From contig UNSK01000004.1 of the NCBI GenBank assembly GCA_900552525.1, forward strand, positions 15,705-79,704: a stretch of DNA of 64,000 nt. Direction: 5' to 3'. Source of the DNA: Candidatus Gastranaerophilales bacterium. Its GTDB lineage: Bacteria > Cyanobacteriota > Vampirovibrionia > Gastranaerophilales > Gastranaerophilaceae. Below the pieces are notes generated by a model. The model saw only the letters and a list, made by a program, of their open reading frames with translations, had not been told where the DNA came from and did not search any database. Positions 42,799 through 52,007 of the stretch are shown here, one piece after another. The position numbers and the translations under genes are program-made. The stretch's first letter is position 1, and each line of letters starts with the position of its first letter.

Positions 42799-43341
42799 AT
42801 GGCAAAATACGTATGTTCAATCTGCGGTTATGTAGCAGAAGGTGAAGCTCCTGAAAAATGTCCTGTATGCGGAGCTGGTAAAGATAAATTCACAATGATG
42901 GCAGAAGGTCAGAAAAACTATGCTGATGAACACAGAATTGGTGTAGCAAAAGATGTCGATCCTGAAATTCTTGAAGGTTTGAGAGCAAACTTCATGGGTG
43001 AATGCACAGAGGTCGGTATGTATATTGCAATGGCAAGACAGGCTGACAGAGAAGGTTATCCTGAAATTGCAGAAGCATTCAAAAGATATGCTTTTGAAGA
43101 AGCTGACCATGCTTCAAGATTTGCAGAACTTCTTGGTGAAGTTGTTACAAATTCAACTAAGAGAAATCTTGAATTACGTGCAGAAGCAGAATTCGGCGCT
43201 TGCGACGGTAAGATGAAAATCGCTAAACGTGCTAAAGAATTAGGTCTTGATGCTGTTCACGATACAGTTCACGAAATGGCAAAAGATGAAGCACGCCACG
43301 GACGCGGTTTCGACGGTCTGTTAGCAAGATACTTCGCATAA
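42799..43341 (+). CDS. rbr: Reverse-type rubrerythrin (NADH peroxidase)
   Basis: The 180-residue protein has an N-terminal rubredoxin-like knuckle ([12 protein letters not shown] and [11 protein letters not shown], two C-x2-C pairs) and then a ferritin-like four-helix domain with [33 protein letters not shown] and [11 protein letters not shown] supplying the diiron ligands. The rubredoxin-first order marks the reverse rubrerythrins of anaerobes, which reduce peroxide and oxygen. A strong promoter and AGAAAGGAAG suggest high expression. Confidence 0.93.
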   Translation: MAKYVCSICGYVAEGEAPEKCPVCGAGKDKFTMMAEGQKNYADEHRIGVAKDVDPEILEGLRANFMGECTEVGMYIAMARQADREGYPEIAEAFKRYAFEEADHASRFAELLGEVVTNSTKRNLELRAEAEFGACDGKMKIAKRAKELGLDAVHDTVHEMAKDEARHGRGFDGLLARYFA

Positions 43342-43364
43342 TGCTGCGCACGTAGACAAATAAT

Positions 43365-43925
43365 TTACGGGATTGAGATGAAATTGTTAAAAATCTCAAT
43401 CCCGTTTTCTGTTAAGATTGCTTCCGGATGAAATTGTACCCCGTAAATCTTTTTGCCTTTAATTTCCACTGCCATAGGAATATTATCTTTTGTACTGGCG
43501 GTGATAATAATGTCGTCTGTTGTATTTGATACCATAAGCGAATGGTATCTGGCGGCGCTGAATCCCTGTTTTAATCCTTTAAATAAACAGAAATCATCAT
43601 TAAAGAATATCTGTGAATTTTTACCATGGAACGGCTCGGGTGCTTTTATTATCCCGGCTCCGAAATATTTGCAGATACATTGCATACCGAGGCATACACC
43701 GAGTATAGGGCATTTGTCTTTATAAAAATCTATTACATCCATTGTAACCCCAGAGTTATCGGGATTACCCCACCCGGGAGATAGAATAATACGCTCAAAA
43801 TTAAGTGATTTAATTTCATCAAGTGCCAGCTCATCATTTTTTATGACAATTGGTTCTATGCCTAACATTTTAATATATTGAACGATATTATAAGTAAAGG
43901 AATCATAGTTATCAATTATGAGCAT
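43365..43925 (-). CDS. pabA: Aminodeoxychorismate/anthranilate synthase glutaminase subunit
   Basis: The 186-residue class I glutamine amidotransferase has LIIDNYDSFTYNIVQYI, the oxyanion LSPGWGNPDN, the nucleophile in LGVCLGMQCI and the His/Glu pair in GVQFHPEAIL. It supplies ammonia to the adjacent PabB. The gene overlaps the pabB-pabC gene by 10 bases and lies downstream of it. TrpG function as well cannot be excluded. Confidence 0.93.
   Translation of the reverse strand: MLIIDNYDSFTYNIVQYIKMLGIEPIVIKNDELALDEIKSLNFERIILSPGWGNPDNSGVTMDVIDFYKDKCPILGVCLGMQCICKYFGAGIIKAPEPFHGKNSQIFFNDDFCLFKGLKQGFSAARYHSLMVSNTTDDIIITASTKDNIPMAVEIKGKKIYGVQFHPEAILTENGIEIFNNFISIP
43367..43405 (+). terminator. Terminator of rubrerythrin embedded in the 3' end of pabA
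   Basis: ACGGGATTGAGAT (43367-43379) and ATCTCAATCCCGT (43393-43405) form a perfect 13-bp stem followed by TTTT. The convergent pabA coding sequence runs through it, so its last codons are constrained by the terminator. Confidence 0.75.
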
Positions 43926-45454
43926 AATTCCACCTCAACCATTTTTCTTACGGAGTTGAAACAAAATATTTTTTCTGCTTTTTCTAAATCTGACGGGTAC
44001 AAAACTTTTTCCTTAATTTTTCCCTGCTCTAAGAGCTTTGCTCTGAAAGTTCCGGCAAGCAGTCCGCATTCAACAGGAGGAGTGTACAATTCTCCGTTGA
44101 TTTGTACTGCAATGTTTGTAAAAGTTCCTTCCGTTATCTCGCCGCGCTCATTTATACCGATAATATCAAAAATATCATCAGGAGCAGATTCCCTTATTGT
44201 TGTCTTGTGATATAAAAATGGATTGGCCGAATTTGTCTTGCGGCCTAGCCTGATTTTATTGGAAATTATCGGCAGAAAAGTTTTTTCCTGTATTTCGAAA
44301 CTTCCGTCCCTGTTAAGAAGCACTCTTTTTGTACCTTTTATATTTTTAATGCTGCTGTTCCATTTGAAATTCAGAGCGGCTGCGGATTTTTTCATCCGTT
44401 GAATATGGTTTTCCCAATCGTCTGTTCCTGTTTCAATCAGCTGGAAATCTGTTTGCAGAAATTTTGTTTTTGTTAAAGTTTCTTCCCACTCGTCCTCAGC
44501 GTTTGAATCCCAAACAACAGCGCCTCCGGCATGGTATGTATATTTATGATTATTCCCGTATAAAATCCTGATTGGAACTGAAAATTCACAAATATCAGGT
44601 GATAAGTATCCTATTGCACCGCAATAAAGATTTCTATCAAATGGTTCTAATTCATCAATTACTTTCATTGTTGAAACCTTAGGCGCGCCGGTAATTGAAC
44701 CGCAAGGAAATATCGCTTTAAAAATATCAAAAAGGCTGATGCGGTCTTCAAGAATTGCAGAAACTTCTGATGTCATTTGATAAACAGTAGGGTGTTCTTC
44801 TATTTCGAAAAGTTTATTAACTTTTACTGTGCCGGTTTTGGCAATACGACCGAGGTCATTTCTTAAAAGATCGACAATCATGATATTTTCGGCGCGATTT
44901 TTTATATCATTGTATAAAAAATCGCGCCTCTCCTCATCTTTCCCGTCATCAAGTTTCGGGGCTGTTCCTTTCATCGGCTTTGTTGTAATTTTTCTGCCTT
45001 CAAGCCTGAAAAATAGTTCCGGAGAGAAGGATAGAAGTGTTGTGTACTTATTTTTTATAAATGTATTATACGGTGTTTTTTGTTTATCAAGAAGTGCTTC
45101 AAAAAGTTCAATTCCGTCCAGATTTGTGAGAACCTCTGACGGGTAGGTGTAGTTAACTTCGTATGTCACACCTTCTGAAATATATTGTTTTATTTTTTCT
45201 ATAGCATTTATGTACTGTTCTTTTGTTATTTTAGGACGGATTATTGTGCCAAGTTGTTTTGATTTTGCCGGAGTATACTTTTTGTATTTGTCAAAAACTT
45301 CAAAATATAACTTTTTAAAGTCATATGTTATGTATCCCAGAAGAAAATATTTTTTTCGCAGTTTGTCAATTTCGTTGAGAGCTTCTTGTAAATTCTCTTC
45401 TGCTTCAATAATACGAACAGGTTTTTCAAAACATTTATCTGAGTAGATTTGCAT
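43916..45454 (-). CDS. pabB: PabB-PabC fusion (ADC synthase plus ADC lyase)
   Basis: The 512-residue protein joins two folate enzymes. Residues 1 to about 335 are the chorismate-binding PabB part: GVTYEVNYTYP, FIKNKYTTLLSFSPELFF, TKPMKGTAPK, RAENIMIVDLLRNDLGRIAKTG and FPCGSITGAPK. The last 170 residues are a class IV aminotransferase-fold ADC lyase with YHKTTIRE (PLP lysine) and NERGEITEGTFTNIAV. Together with PabA it makes p-aminobenzoate. TATAAT (45466-45461) ends six bases before the ATG with no ribosome site: probably leaderless. Confidence 0.92.
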   Translation of the reverse strand: MQIYSDKCFEKPVRIIEAEENLQEALNEIDKLRKKYFLLGYITYDFKKLYFEVFDKYKKYTPAKSKQLGTIIRPKITKEQYINAIEKIKQYISEGVTYEVNYTYPSEVLTNLDGIELFEALLDKQKTPYNTFIKNKYTTLLSFSPELFFRLEGRKITTKPMKGTAPKLDDGKDEERRDFLYNDIKNRAENIMIVDLLRNDLGRIAKTGTVKVNKLFEIEEHPTVYQMTSEVSAILEDRISLFDIFKAIFPCGSITGAPKVSTMKVIDELEPFDRNLYCGAIGYLSPDICEFSVPIRILYGNNHKYTYHAGGAVVWDSNAEDEWEETLTKTKFLQTDFQLIETGTDDWENHIQRMKKSAAALNFKWNSSIKNIKGTKRVLLNRDGSFEIQEKTFLPIISNKIRLGRKTNSANPFLYHKTTIRESAPDDIFDIIGINERGEITEGTFTNIAVQINGELYTPPVECGLLAGTFRAKLLEQGKIKEKVLYPSDLEKAEKIFCFNSVRKMVEVELCS

Positions 45455-45510
45455 GATTTAATTATAGTACAACAAGCTGACAGTTCCATCATTGTGTGCG
45501 CTCTTGTTGT

Positions 45511-45545
45511 AAAAAAATGGCGGCATTGACGAGAATCATGCCACC
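45511..45545 (-). terminator. Terminator of the marR-emrA operon
   Basis: On the minus strand GGTGGCAT (45545-45538) pairs with ATGCCGCC (45526-45519, one G-U pair), followed by seven T (45517-45511). Confidence 0.75.
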
Positions 45546-45583
45546 GCTGAGTCGTAATACTGAAATTTTTACTTTTTTTAAAC

Positions 45584-46597
45584 TTACTGTTCTTTGAAAT
45601 CTCTAATTTTTACTTTTGGCACAACAGACATTCCAGGTATAATAGCGTATTCTTCAGGATCAATTTTTTCTGTGAATACTATCTTAACCGGAATTCTTTG
45701 TACAATTTTAACAAAAGACCCTACAGCATTTTCCGGCGGGAACAAACTAGCTTTTGCACCGGAGCTTCTTTGAATACTGTCAATCTTTCCTTTGAAAACT
45801 TTGTCAGGATAAGTATCAATTTTGATATCAACATCCATGCCTTTTTTCATATGAGTAAGCTGTGTTTCTTTGTAATTAGCTACAACCCATACGTCATGCG
45901 GAACTACAACAAAAAGCGGGCTTCCCGGCTGTACCATCATGCCGACTTCAACTTTTTTATTGGAAACAGTTCCATCAATAGGCGCTTTAATATCAGTATA
46001 CTCAAGAGCCAGTTCTGCAGCACGTTTTTGTGCCTTCAAAACATTCAAGTCGGCATCTGCAACTTTTGCACTTTTAGACGGATCTTTTGAAAATATTGAC
46101 TGTTCTGCAGTTGTCTGTTTTGCCTGAACACTTTCCAGATTTGTTCTCGCTCTGTCTAAAGTTTGTTTTGATACCGCTCCTGCCTGATAAAGATTTTCAT
46201 ATCTTTCTAAATCTTTCTGTGCAAGTGCGATTTCAGAATTTGCTGCATTTAAGTTCGCATGCGCATTCTGTTGGTTTAACAAAGCTTTTTCATAAGCAGC
46301 TGTTGCCTGATCGAGTTTGACCTGATAATCAATTTTATCAATAACAGCTACTACCTGTCCGGCTTTGACAGGCTGATTATCTTTTACAAGAACTTTAACA
46401 ATCTGTCCTGAAACCTTCGGCGATACTGAAACTGTTGTTGTTTCAACATAAGCGTCATCAGTAGACTGGTATCCAAGTGCATCATATATAAAATATCCTG
46501 CAGCGAGAGCGCCTATGATTGCTAATGATGTAAATATATAACGTTTCTTAACAGGCAGTTTTTTTGTATTTTCTTCTATTTTATTCTCTTCACTCAT
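45584..46597 (-). CDS. EmrA-like membrane fusion protein (HlyD family)
   Basis: The protein of 337 residues has one N-terminal membrane helix (about 22-42), TDDAYVETTTVSVSPKVSGQIVKVLV (lipoyl-like half), a long alpha-helical hairpin with many Ala, Gln and Asn residues, then YTDIKAPIDGTVSNKKVEVGMMVQPG and a beta-barrel. It bridges an inner-membrane exporter to a TolC-like channel. The start at 46597 is set by AAGGG. It follows marR directly. The usual EmrB transporter is not downstream, so the pump must be encoded elsewhere. Confidence 0.88.
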   Translation of the reverse strand: MSEENKIEENTKKLPVKKRYIFTSLAIIGALAAGYFIYDALGYQSTDDAYVETTTVSVSPKVSGQIVKVLVKDNQPVKAGQVVAVIDKIDYQVKLDQATAAYEKALLNQQNAHANLNAANSEIALAQKDLERYENLYQAGAVSKQTLDRARTNLESVQAKQTTAEQSIFSKDPSKSAKVADADLNVLKAQKRAAELALEYTDIKAPIDGTVSNKKVEVGMMVQPGSPLFVVVPHDVWVVANYKETQLTHMKKGMDVDIKIDTYPDKVFKGKIDSIQRSSGAKASLFPPENAVGSFVKIVQRIPVKIVFTEKIDPEEYAIIPGMSVVPKVKIRDFKEQ

Positions 46598-46608
46598 TTC
46601 TTTCACCC

Positions 46609-47064
46609 TTAAATCTGTATTTCTAATGTTTCATCTAGAATTTTTCTCAATTCTTTAAGTAAATCTCCAACTTTTGCAACATCGCTGTTATTAATTCTTT
46701 CTTTTACGAATTCATAATGAGGACGTATACGTTCTAAGACATCTGTGACTTTTTCTTTTCCGGCTTCGGTAATTTCAACAATTTTTACCGGCCTGTTGTT
46801 TTTTATAGATAGTTTTCTTTTAACAAATCCTTTTTTCTCAAGTGTATCGAGCAATTTGCCAGTGTTAGCTCTATCTTTTAAAATCAGCTTGGCTAAATCT
46901 CTCTGGCATAATTCAGGACTGCTTAGCAAAACATCTAATACAGAATATTCTTCACAGGTTATTCCTGCATTAAATTTTTCAAAAACCTGTGAACCTAAAA
47001 GCTTGCAATATTTTGCAGTTAATTCTATTTGGTAGAATATTGTTTCTGTAAAGTGGTTTTGCAA
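46609..47064 (-). CDS. MarR-family regulator
   Basis: The 151-residue protein has the MarR winged helix: EYSVLDVLLSSPELCQRDLAKLILKDRANTGKLLDTLEKKGFVKRKLS, then a wing IKNNRPVKIVEIT and C-terminal dimer helices. It starts with TTG preceded by AGGGGAT. It is the first gene of the operon with emrA and lies opposite the tolC-like gene; the palindrome at 47104-47121 is the probable operator for both. Confidence 0.92.
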   Translation of the reverse strand: MQNHFTETIFYQIELTAKYCKLLGSQVFEKFNAGITCEEYSVLDVLLSSPELCQRDLAKLILKDRANTGKLLDTLEKKGFVKRKLSIKNNRPVKIVEITEAGKEKVTDVLERIRPHYEFVKERINNSDVAKVGDLLKELRKILDETLEIQI

Positions 47065-47103
47065 AATGTAAATCCCCTATATGAAGTATGTTTATTTTAC
47101 AAC

Positions 47104-47121
47104 ATGTTGCAAATGCAACAT
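47104..47121. promoter_or_regulatory. Candidate MarR operator
   Basis: ATGTTGCA-AA-TGCAACAT is a perfect 8-base inverted repeat with a 2-base centre, placed between the divergent marR-emrA and tolC-like genes. Its size and position fit MarR binding. Confidence 0.65.
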
Positions 47122-47171
47122 AGTTATGTTATCATTCTTATTAGAAAAAATCAAGTACTTGGAGAAAAAAG

Positions 47172-48590
47172 ATGAGGAAAATTTTATCACTGGCATTGTT
47201 AATATCACTTGGTATGGGAAATATAGGTACAGTTATAGCTGCAGAAAAGACTCCTGTTTTGAATGCAGGTGCAGAGGAAGTTAAAGTAGACGGCACAAAA
47301 CCTGAAACAAAGAAGAAAAAAGAAACTAAAATAAAACCAACCAAAAATAAATATGATTATATAAATATGTCCTGGTGGGGTCAGTTTAATGACGATAATT
47401 TAAATGCTTATATTATAAAAGCCATGGATAAAAATCAGGATTTAAAGATGGCAACCTTAACAATTGATGAATATTATCAAAATGTTATTGCCCAGCGTGC
47501 CGGTGAGCTTCCGACTGTATCAGCAGGATTTCTTCCGGGATACGGCAAGTTCATCGGGCCTTCAGCCGGCGGGTTTGGATTGCCTATAATTGCAAACTAT
47601 GAGCTTGATATCTGGGGAAAAAACCATAATAAGACAACTTCGGTCAGAAAACTCTATGAAGCTTCTATTCTGGATGAGCAGGCTGCGTATATCGCAATTG
47701 CTTCTGCTGTAGGAAGTACATATATAAATATTGTAAAGCTTGATGCAATGGTTGATTTGCAGGAAGATATTGTCAAGCTGAGAAAAGAGATTTTTGAGAT
47801 TATGTCTGTAAGCAATGCTGAAGGGCTGGTTTCAACTTCAGATTTAGTAAAAGCTAATAAATCCTACATCTCAGGTGTTGCTGATTTGACAGATTTGAAG
47901 AAGGAAAGGACTAAACTTCTTCACCAGCTTGCAGTACTTACAGGCGACAGCCCTAATAATATTGAAGAATATGCAAGAACTGATTACAGAGAGCTGGCTT
48001 TTACGGGCAATATTCCTGAGTACGTAAGTTCTGAGGTAATAATGAAGCGTCCGGACTATTTAAAAGCAGAAAAGATGCTTGAAAAGGCCGGCATTGATGT
48101 CAGAATTGCAAGAAAAGAAATGCTTCCGCAGCTTAGTCTGGGCGGCGGGGTAATCTTTAATTCCAAATACTTTGAAAGCCTATTCACTACTTCCAACATG
48201 ATTTGGGGGCTTGGCGGAAGTGTAATTCAACCGTTCTTTATGGGCGGAAAGCTTAAGGCAAATCTGAAAGCTAAAAAGATTGCTTACGAAAGAAGCGTTA
48301 AGAATTATGAAAAAGTAAATCTTACTTCTATGCAGGAAGTTAACGACTCTCTGGTTTCTGTAAATATGGACAGGGAAAAACTTTCCAAGCAGAAAAAAAT
48401 ACAGGAGCTTGAACAAAAAGATTTTCAGCTTTCAAAGGATAAGTTCGCTCAGGGTGTTATCGCAAAACTTGATTTGAACCAGATGGAAGAAAATCTGCTG
48501 ACGGTTAATAAGCTGGTTTATTCTAGTGAATTTGACTGCATGATAGATTATATCAGCTTCTACAAAGCAATCGCAGCGCAGAGTATATAA
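47172..48590 (+). CDS. TolC/NodT-like outer membrane efflux protein
   Basis: The 472-residue protein has a signal peptide (MRKILSLALLISLGMGNIGTVIAA), a Lys/Thr-rich linker, then two outer-membrane factor repeats: WWGQFNDDNLNAYIIKAMDKNQDLKMATLTI, YELDIWGKN, RPDYLKAEKMLEKAGIDVRIARKEMLPQLSL. It would form the outer-membrane channel for the EmrA partner. It is divergent from marR-emrA and shares the operator, so regulation is likely joint. GGAGAAAAA precedes the ATG. Confidence 0.88.
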   Translation: MRKILSLALLISLGMGNIGTVIAAEKTPVLNAGAEEVKVDGTKPETKKKKETKIKPTKNKYDYINMSWWGQFNDDNLNAYIIKAMDKNQDLKMATLTIDEYYQNVIAQRAGELPTVSAGFLPGYGKFIGPSAGGFGLPIIANYELDIWGKNHNKTTSVRKLYEASILDEQAAYIAIASAVGSTYINIVKLDAMVDLQEDIVKLRKEIFEIMSVSNAEGLVSTSDLVKANKSYISGVADLTDLKKERTKLLHQLAVLTGDSPNNIEEYARTDYRELAFTGNIPEYVSSEVIMKRPDYLKAEKMLEKAGIDVRIARKEMLPQLSLGGGVIFNSKYFESLFTTSNMIWGLGGSVIQPFFMGGKLKANLKAKKIAYERSVKNYEKVNLTSMQEVNDSLVSVNMDREKLSKQKKIQELEQKDFQLSKDKFAQGVIAKLDLNQMEENLLTVNKLVYSSEFDCMIDYISFYKAIAAQSI

Positions 48591-48636
48591 TATAATACTT
48601 GCAAAATCGCTTAAAAACTACTATGATAAAAGCATA

Positions 48637-50841
48637 ATGGAACAGTATGTAATAACCTTTGATGAGATAAGAGCGCTTTTAGCAGAGCAGCAGTATTCAG
48701 ACGATGATATAACAGAGCTTGAAAAAGCTTTTGAGTTTGCAAGAAAACTTCATTCCGGACAGTATAGGGTTTCAGAGGAGCCTTATATTATCCATCCAAT
48801 GGAAGTCGTAAAGATTTTGATCGGCTTGAGAGCAGATAAACACACTCTAATGGCCGGCTTTTTGCACGATATATTAGAAGATACAGAAACAAAACCTGAA
48901 GAGATAAAAGAACTTTTTGGAGAAGATGTTTTGAACCTTGTTCAGGGCGTGACAAAACTAGGCAAACTCCAGTTCAAATCTACTGAGGAACGTCAGGCAG
49001 AAAACTTTAGAAGAATGCTTATTGCAATGGCAAGCGATGTCAGAATTATTCTTCTTAAGCTTGCGGATAGACTTCACAATATGCGTACGCTTAATTATAT
49101 GACACCTGTTAAGCAGCAAAGAATTGCTCAGGAAACTCTTGATATTTTTGCGCCGCTTGCAAATCGTTTAGGGGTCGGTAAAATAAAAGCAGAGCTTGAA
49201 GATTTGTCGCTCAAATATCTTCATCCGGATAAGTATTATGAAATTGCTCAGCTTGTTTCGCAGAAAAAAGCTGAACGAGAAATGACTGTAAAACTGCTGA
49301 TAGATAAGATTTCTAAAGATGTTAAAGCCAGCGGAATTAATGCTCAGATTACAGGCCGTGCAAAACATTATTACAGTATTTATAACAAAATGAAACGACT
49401 CAATGTCGCATTTCACGATTTGTATGATATCACAGCAGTCCGTGTTATTGTTGATACAGAAAAAGAGTGTTATGAAGTTCTTGGTCTTATTCACTCACAG
49501 TTCAAACCTATTCCGGGACGTTTTAAAGATTATATTGCAATGCCTAAGGGCAACATGTATCAATCTTTGCATACCTCTGTAATCGGGCCGCGCCAAAAAC
49601 CGCTGGAAGTGCAGATTAGAACCTGGGAAATGCATGAAATTGCTGAATATGGTATTGCTGCACACTGGAGATATAAAGAAAAAGGCTCCAGAAAAGCTGA
49701 TTCGGCCAGTGATATTAAATTCTCATGGATGCGTAAACTTGTTGAATACAACAAAGAAACGAAAAATGCCGAAGATTTTGTTAATTCAGTAAAACTCGAT
49801 TTATTTTCAGATCAGGTATTTGCGTTCACACCGGGGGGTGATGTAATTGACCTTCCGCAGGGTGCTACTCCGATTGATTTTGCATATCGTATTCACTCTG
49901 ATGTAGGGCATAAAACTGTCGGTGCTTTGATAAACGGACGTATTGCACAACTTGATACCAAGCTTAAAAACGGCGACATTGTTGAAATTATGACTTCAAA
50001 AGTCTCAGCACCCCGTCTGGATTGGCTGAACTTTGTTGTGACAAAGCAGGCTGCCTCAAGGATACGTCAGTGGTACAAGAAAAATAAACGTGAAGACCAT
50101 ATTGAAATTGGTAAGGCAAACCTTGAACACGAACTCACAAAAACTGTTTTTGACGAATATGTTAAGAATGGAGAGTTTGATAAAGTTGCAAAACAAATGA
50201 ACTATGTAAGTGGTGACGACCTGTTCGCAGCTCTTGGTTACGGCGAAACTACCGTAAATAAGATTATTAATCGCCTGCGAAAACCTCCAAAACAGGAAGG
50301 ACCTGCTAATCATAAACCTAGAAAAGCTTCTGAAAAAGATATTGTCGGGCTGGAAGGGCTTCTTTATTCTTTTGCGAGATGCTGCTCTCCAATTCCGGGT
50401 GAACCTATTGTAGGTGTTGTAACACGCTCAAAAGGGGTTACGGTGCACAGACTGGACTGCAAAACGCTTGAAAATATTCCGGTTGAGCGTTTGATTGATA
50501 TTCACTGGTCTGGTAATAATATCAACAAAACATACAGCACGACGATTCGCATCGAAACAGCTGAGAAAATGGGGCTCTTGAAAGATATTATAGGTGTTGT
50601 TTCGGATAACAACACAAATATCAACTCTGCAAATGTTAAATCAAAAGGCAAGGTTGGTATTATTGAACTTGGAATAGAACTTGATAATATTTATACTTTG
50701 CGTAAGGTTATGACAGCATTACAATCTATGCCGGATGTATTTAGTGTAAAAAGAATTCAAACATCATACAGTCATGCTCCGCAGCAGTTTACTAAGAAAA
50801 ATAATAAACCCCAGAAGAAACGCAAAAAAACTTCAAGTTAA
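48637..50841 (+). CDS. relA: Bifunctional (p)ppGpp synthetase/hydrolase
   Basis: The 734-residue RSH protein is complete. The HD hydrolase part has Arg44, His53, LMAGFLHDILEDT (His77, Asp78) and ADRLHNMRTL. The synthetase part has YSIYNKMKRLN, DITAVRVIV, RFKDYIAMPKGNMYQSLHT and EVQIRTWEMHEIAEYGIAAHW. TGS (VFAFTPGGDVIDLPQGATPIDFAYRIHSDVG), a helical/zinc-finger region with RCCSPIPGEPI, and an ACT domain follow. TATGAT lies nine bases before the ATG with no ribosome site. Its stop is shared in TTAA with the convergent RelA-like gene. Confidence 0.96.
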   Translation: MEQYVITFDEIRALLAEQQYSDDDITELEKAFEFARKLHSGQYRVSEEPYIIHPMEVVKILIGLRADKHTLMAGFLHDILEDTETKPEEIKELFGEDVLNLVQGVTKLGKLQFKSTEERQAENFRRMLIAMASDVRIILLKLADRLHNMRTLNYMTPVKQQRIAQETLDIFAPLANRLGVGKIKAELEDLSLKYLHPDKYYEIAQLVSQKKAEREMTVKLLIDKISKDVKASGINAQITGRAKHYYSIYNKMKRLNVAFHDLYDITAVRVIVDTEKECYEVLGLIHSQFKPIPGRFKDYIAMPKGNMYQSLHTSVIGPRQKPLEVQIRTWEMHEIAEYGIAAHWRYKEKGSRKADSASDIKFSWMRKLVEYNKETKNAEDFVNSVKLDLFSDQVFAFTPGGDVIDLPQGATPIDFAYRIHSDVGHKTVGALINGRIAQLDTKLKNGDIVEIMTSKVSAPRLDWLNFVVTKQAASRIRQWYKKNKREDHIEIGKANLEHELTKTVFDEYVKNGEFDKVAKQMNYVSGDDLFAALGYGETTVNKIINRLRKPPKQEGPANHKPRKASEKDIVGLEGLLYSFARCCSPIPGEPIVGVVTRSKGVTVHRLDCKTLENIPVERLIDIHWSGNNINKTYSTTIRIETAEKMGLLKDIIGVVSDNNTNINSANVKSKGKVGIIELGIELDNIYTLRKVMTALQSMPDVFSVKRIQTSYSHAPQQFTKKNNKPQKKRKKTSS

Positions 50842-51929
50842 GGCTTTTTAGTGCGTTGTTTTACAGCCGCTTTTGCTTCGCATTCCTGCATAATTCTATG
50901 TAAGTTGTTTAAATCATATTGAGGCGGTAAATCTTCTGTCAACGGTAGAAAGTATTCAATTTCATAGTTTTCTGAGAATGCGGTTGGCTTCTTAGCACGC
51001 TGGAATAAAAATGCATCGCCTCTGTATTTGTTGAATAGCTCCAGCAGAGGTTTGTTTCCTGGCTCTGAAAGTGGAGAAACAACATCAACAAGCGGTTTGT
51101 ATTTTTTATCAATGTTTTTATTGTTTAAAATCTTAAACAGCTTGTCATCCAAATCTTTATACGCATTAACGTTTTTACCCATAATCATAAGCTCAAACGG
51201 TCTTTCTTCTCCGGGAAGCTTAAATAAGAAGTGAATTGCAGGATAGTTAACTTCTGTAAAGTCAAACATATCAGTTCTTACTTTTCTTTTTTCTTTAAGT
51301 TTCATGCTAGCCCACTTATCTTCTTGAATACGTTGTAATTGTTCAAGAAAATCAATGGAAGCATAATCATACTGGGATTTTTTAGAATTGCTTAATTTTT
51401 GTGTTACTTTAGGGCGTTTGTTTTCGATTTCAATAAGTTCAATTTTGCCCTTCTTTATTGGTTCAATAAATCTTGAAAGAACTTTTTCTACTGATTTTTT
51501 TGAACCGTCGCGCATTACGATTTTTGCGCCGTTGAGATCTGTCATAAAATCTAAAATTTCAGCTCTGCAGTTCCACTGTCTTGTAGCACTCTTTTCCCTG
51601 ATAGACTCGGGAGTTTTAGCTCTGTCAGAAATTTTATAAATAGGATTTTGTGGTTTAAATTGGGTAACCTGTAAATCTCCGAATAATTCATTGAGAAATT
51701 TTTGAATTTTAGGCTGCATTGTTTCGGTTATTGCATACACTTCTCTTGCAGCTTTCAATGAAACTCCGTCTTTTCTGGAGGTTAACATTTTAGCTGTGGC
51801 ACCGAAGGATACTGTATCCTTTAACAATGGCGCAGCCATTGTTAAACCAAAGCTAGATGTTCTGCGCTGCTGCTTTTGCTCTGTAAACGGGGACATTAAT
51901 CTAAGTCCCATAATTTGCGGGATATTCAT
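50838..51929 (-). CDS. Divergent RelA/SpoT synthetase-like protein with N-terminal SFG motifs
   Basis: The 363-residue protein has a body that follows the alarmone-synthetase order: DRAKTPESIREKS (102-113), FMTDLNGAKIVMRDG (128-142) like the D-x-x-G-x-R strand, NYPAIHFLFKLPG (228-240) like the Y-Q-S-x-H segment and RPFELMIMG (243-251) like the E-x-Q-I-R-T strand. Key positions are changed (Lys for Arg, Pro-Ala for Gln-Ser), so activity may differ or be lost. The N terminus has SSFGLT and VSFGATAK, like the other F-G-x-K proteins here. It faces relA tail to tail. Motif reading only. Confidence 0.5.
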   Translation of the reverse strand: MNIPQIMGLRLMSPFTEQKQQRRTSSFGLTMAAPLLKDTVSFGATAKMLTSRKDGVSLKAAREVYAITETMQPKIQKFLNELFGDLQVTQFKPQNPIYKISDRAKTPESIREKSATRQWNCRAEILDFMTDLNGAKIVMRDGSKKSVEKVLSRFIEPIKKGKIELIEIENKRPKVTQKLSNSKKSQYDYASIDFLEQLQRIQEDKWASMKLKEKRKVRTDMFDFTEVNYPAIHFLFKLPGEERPFELMIMGKNVNAYKDLDDKLFKILNNKNIDKKYKPLVDVVSPLSEPGNKPLLELFNKYRGDAFLFQRAKKPTAFSENYEIEYFLPLTEDLPPQYDLNNLHRIMQECEAKAAVKQRTKKP

Positions 51930-52007
51930 GCGTTATTACCTTCTTTTACTACAAAACTATTAAAACCGCTCAATATTTAAAATTGCGCAACTGTAAACAT
52001 TTGTAAA

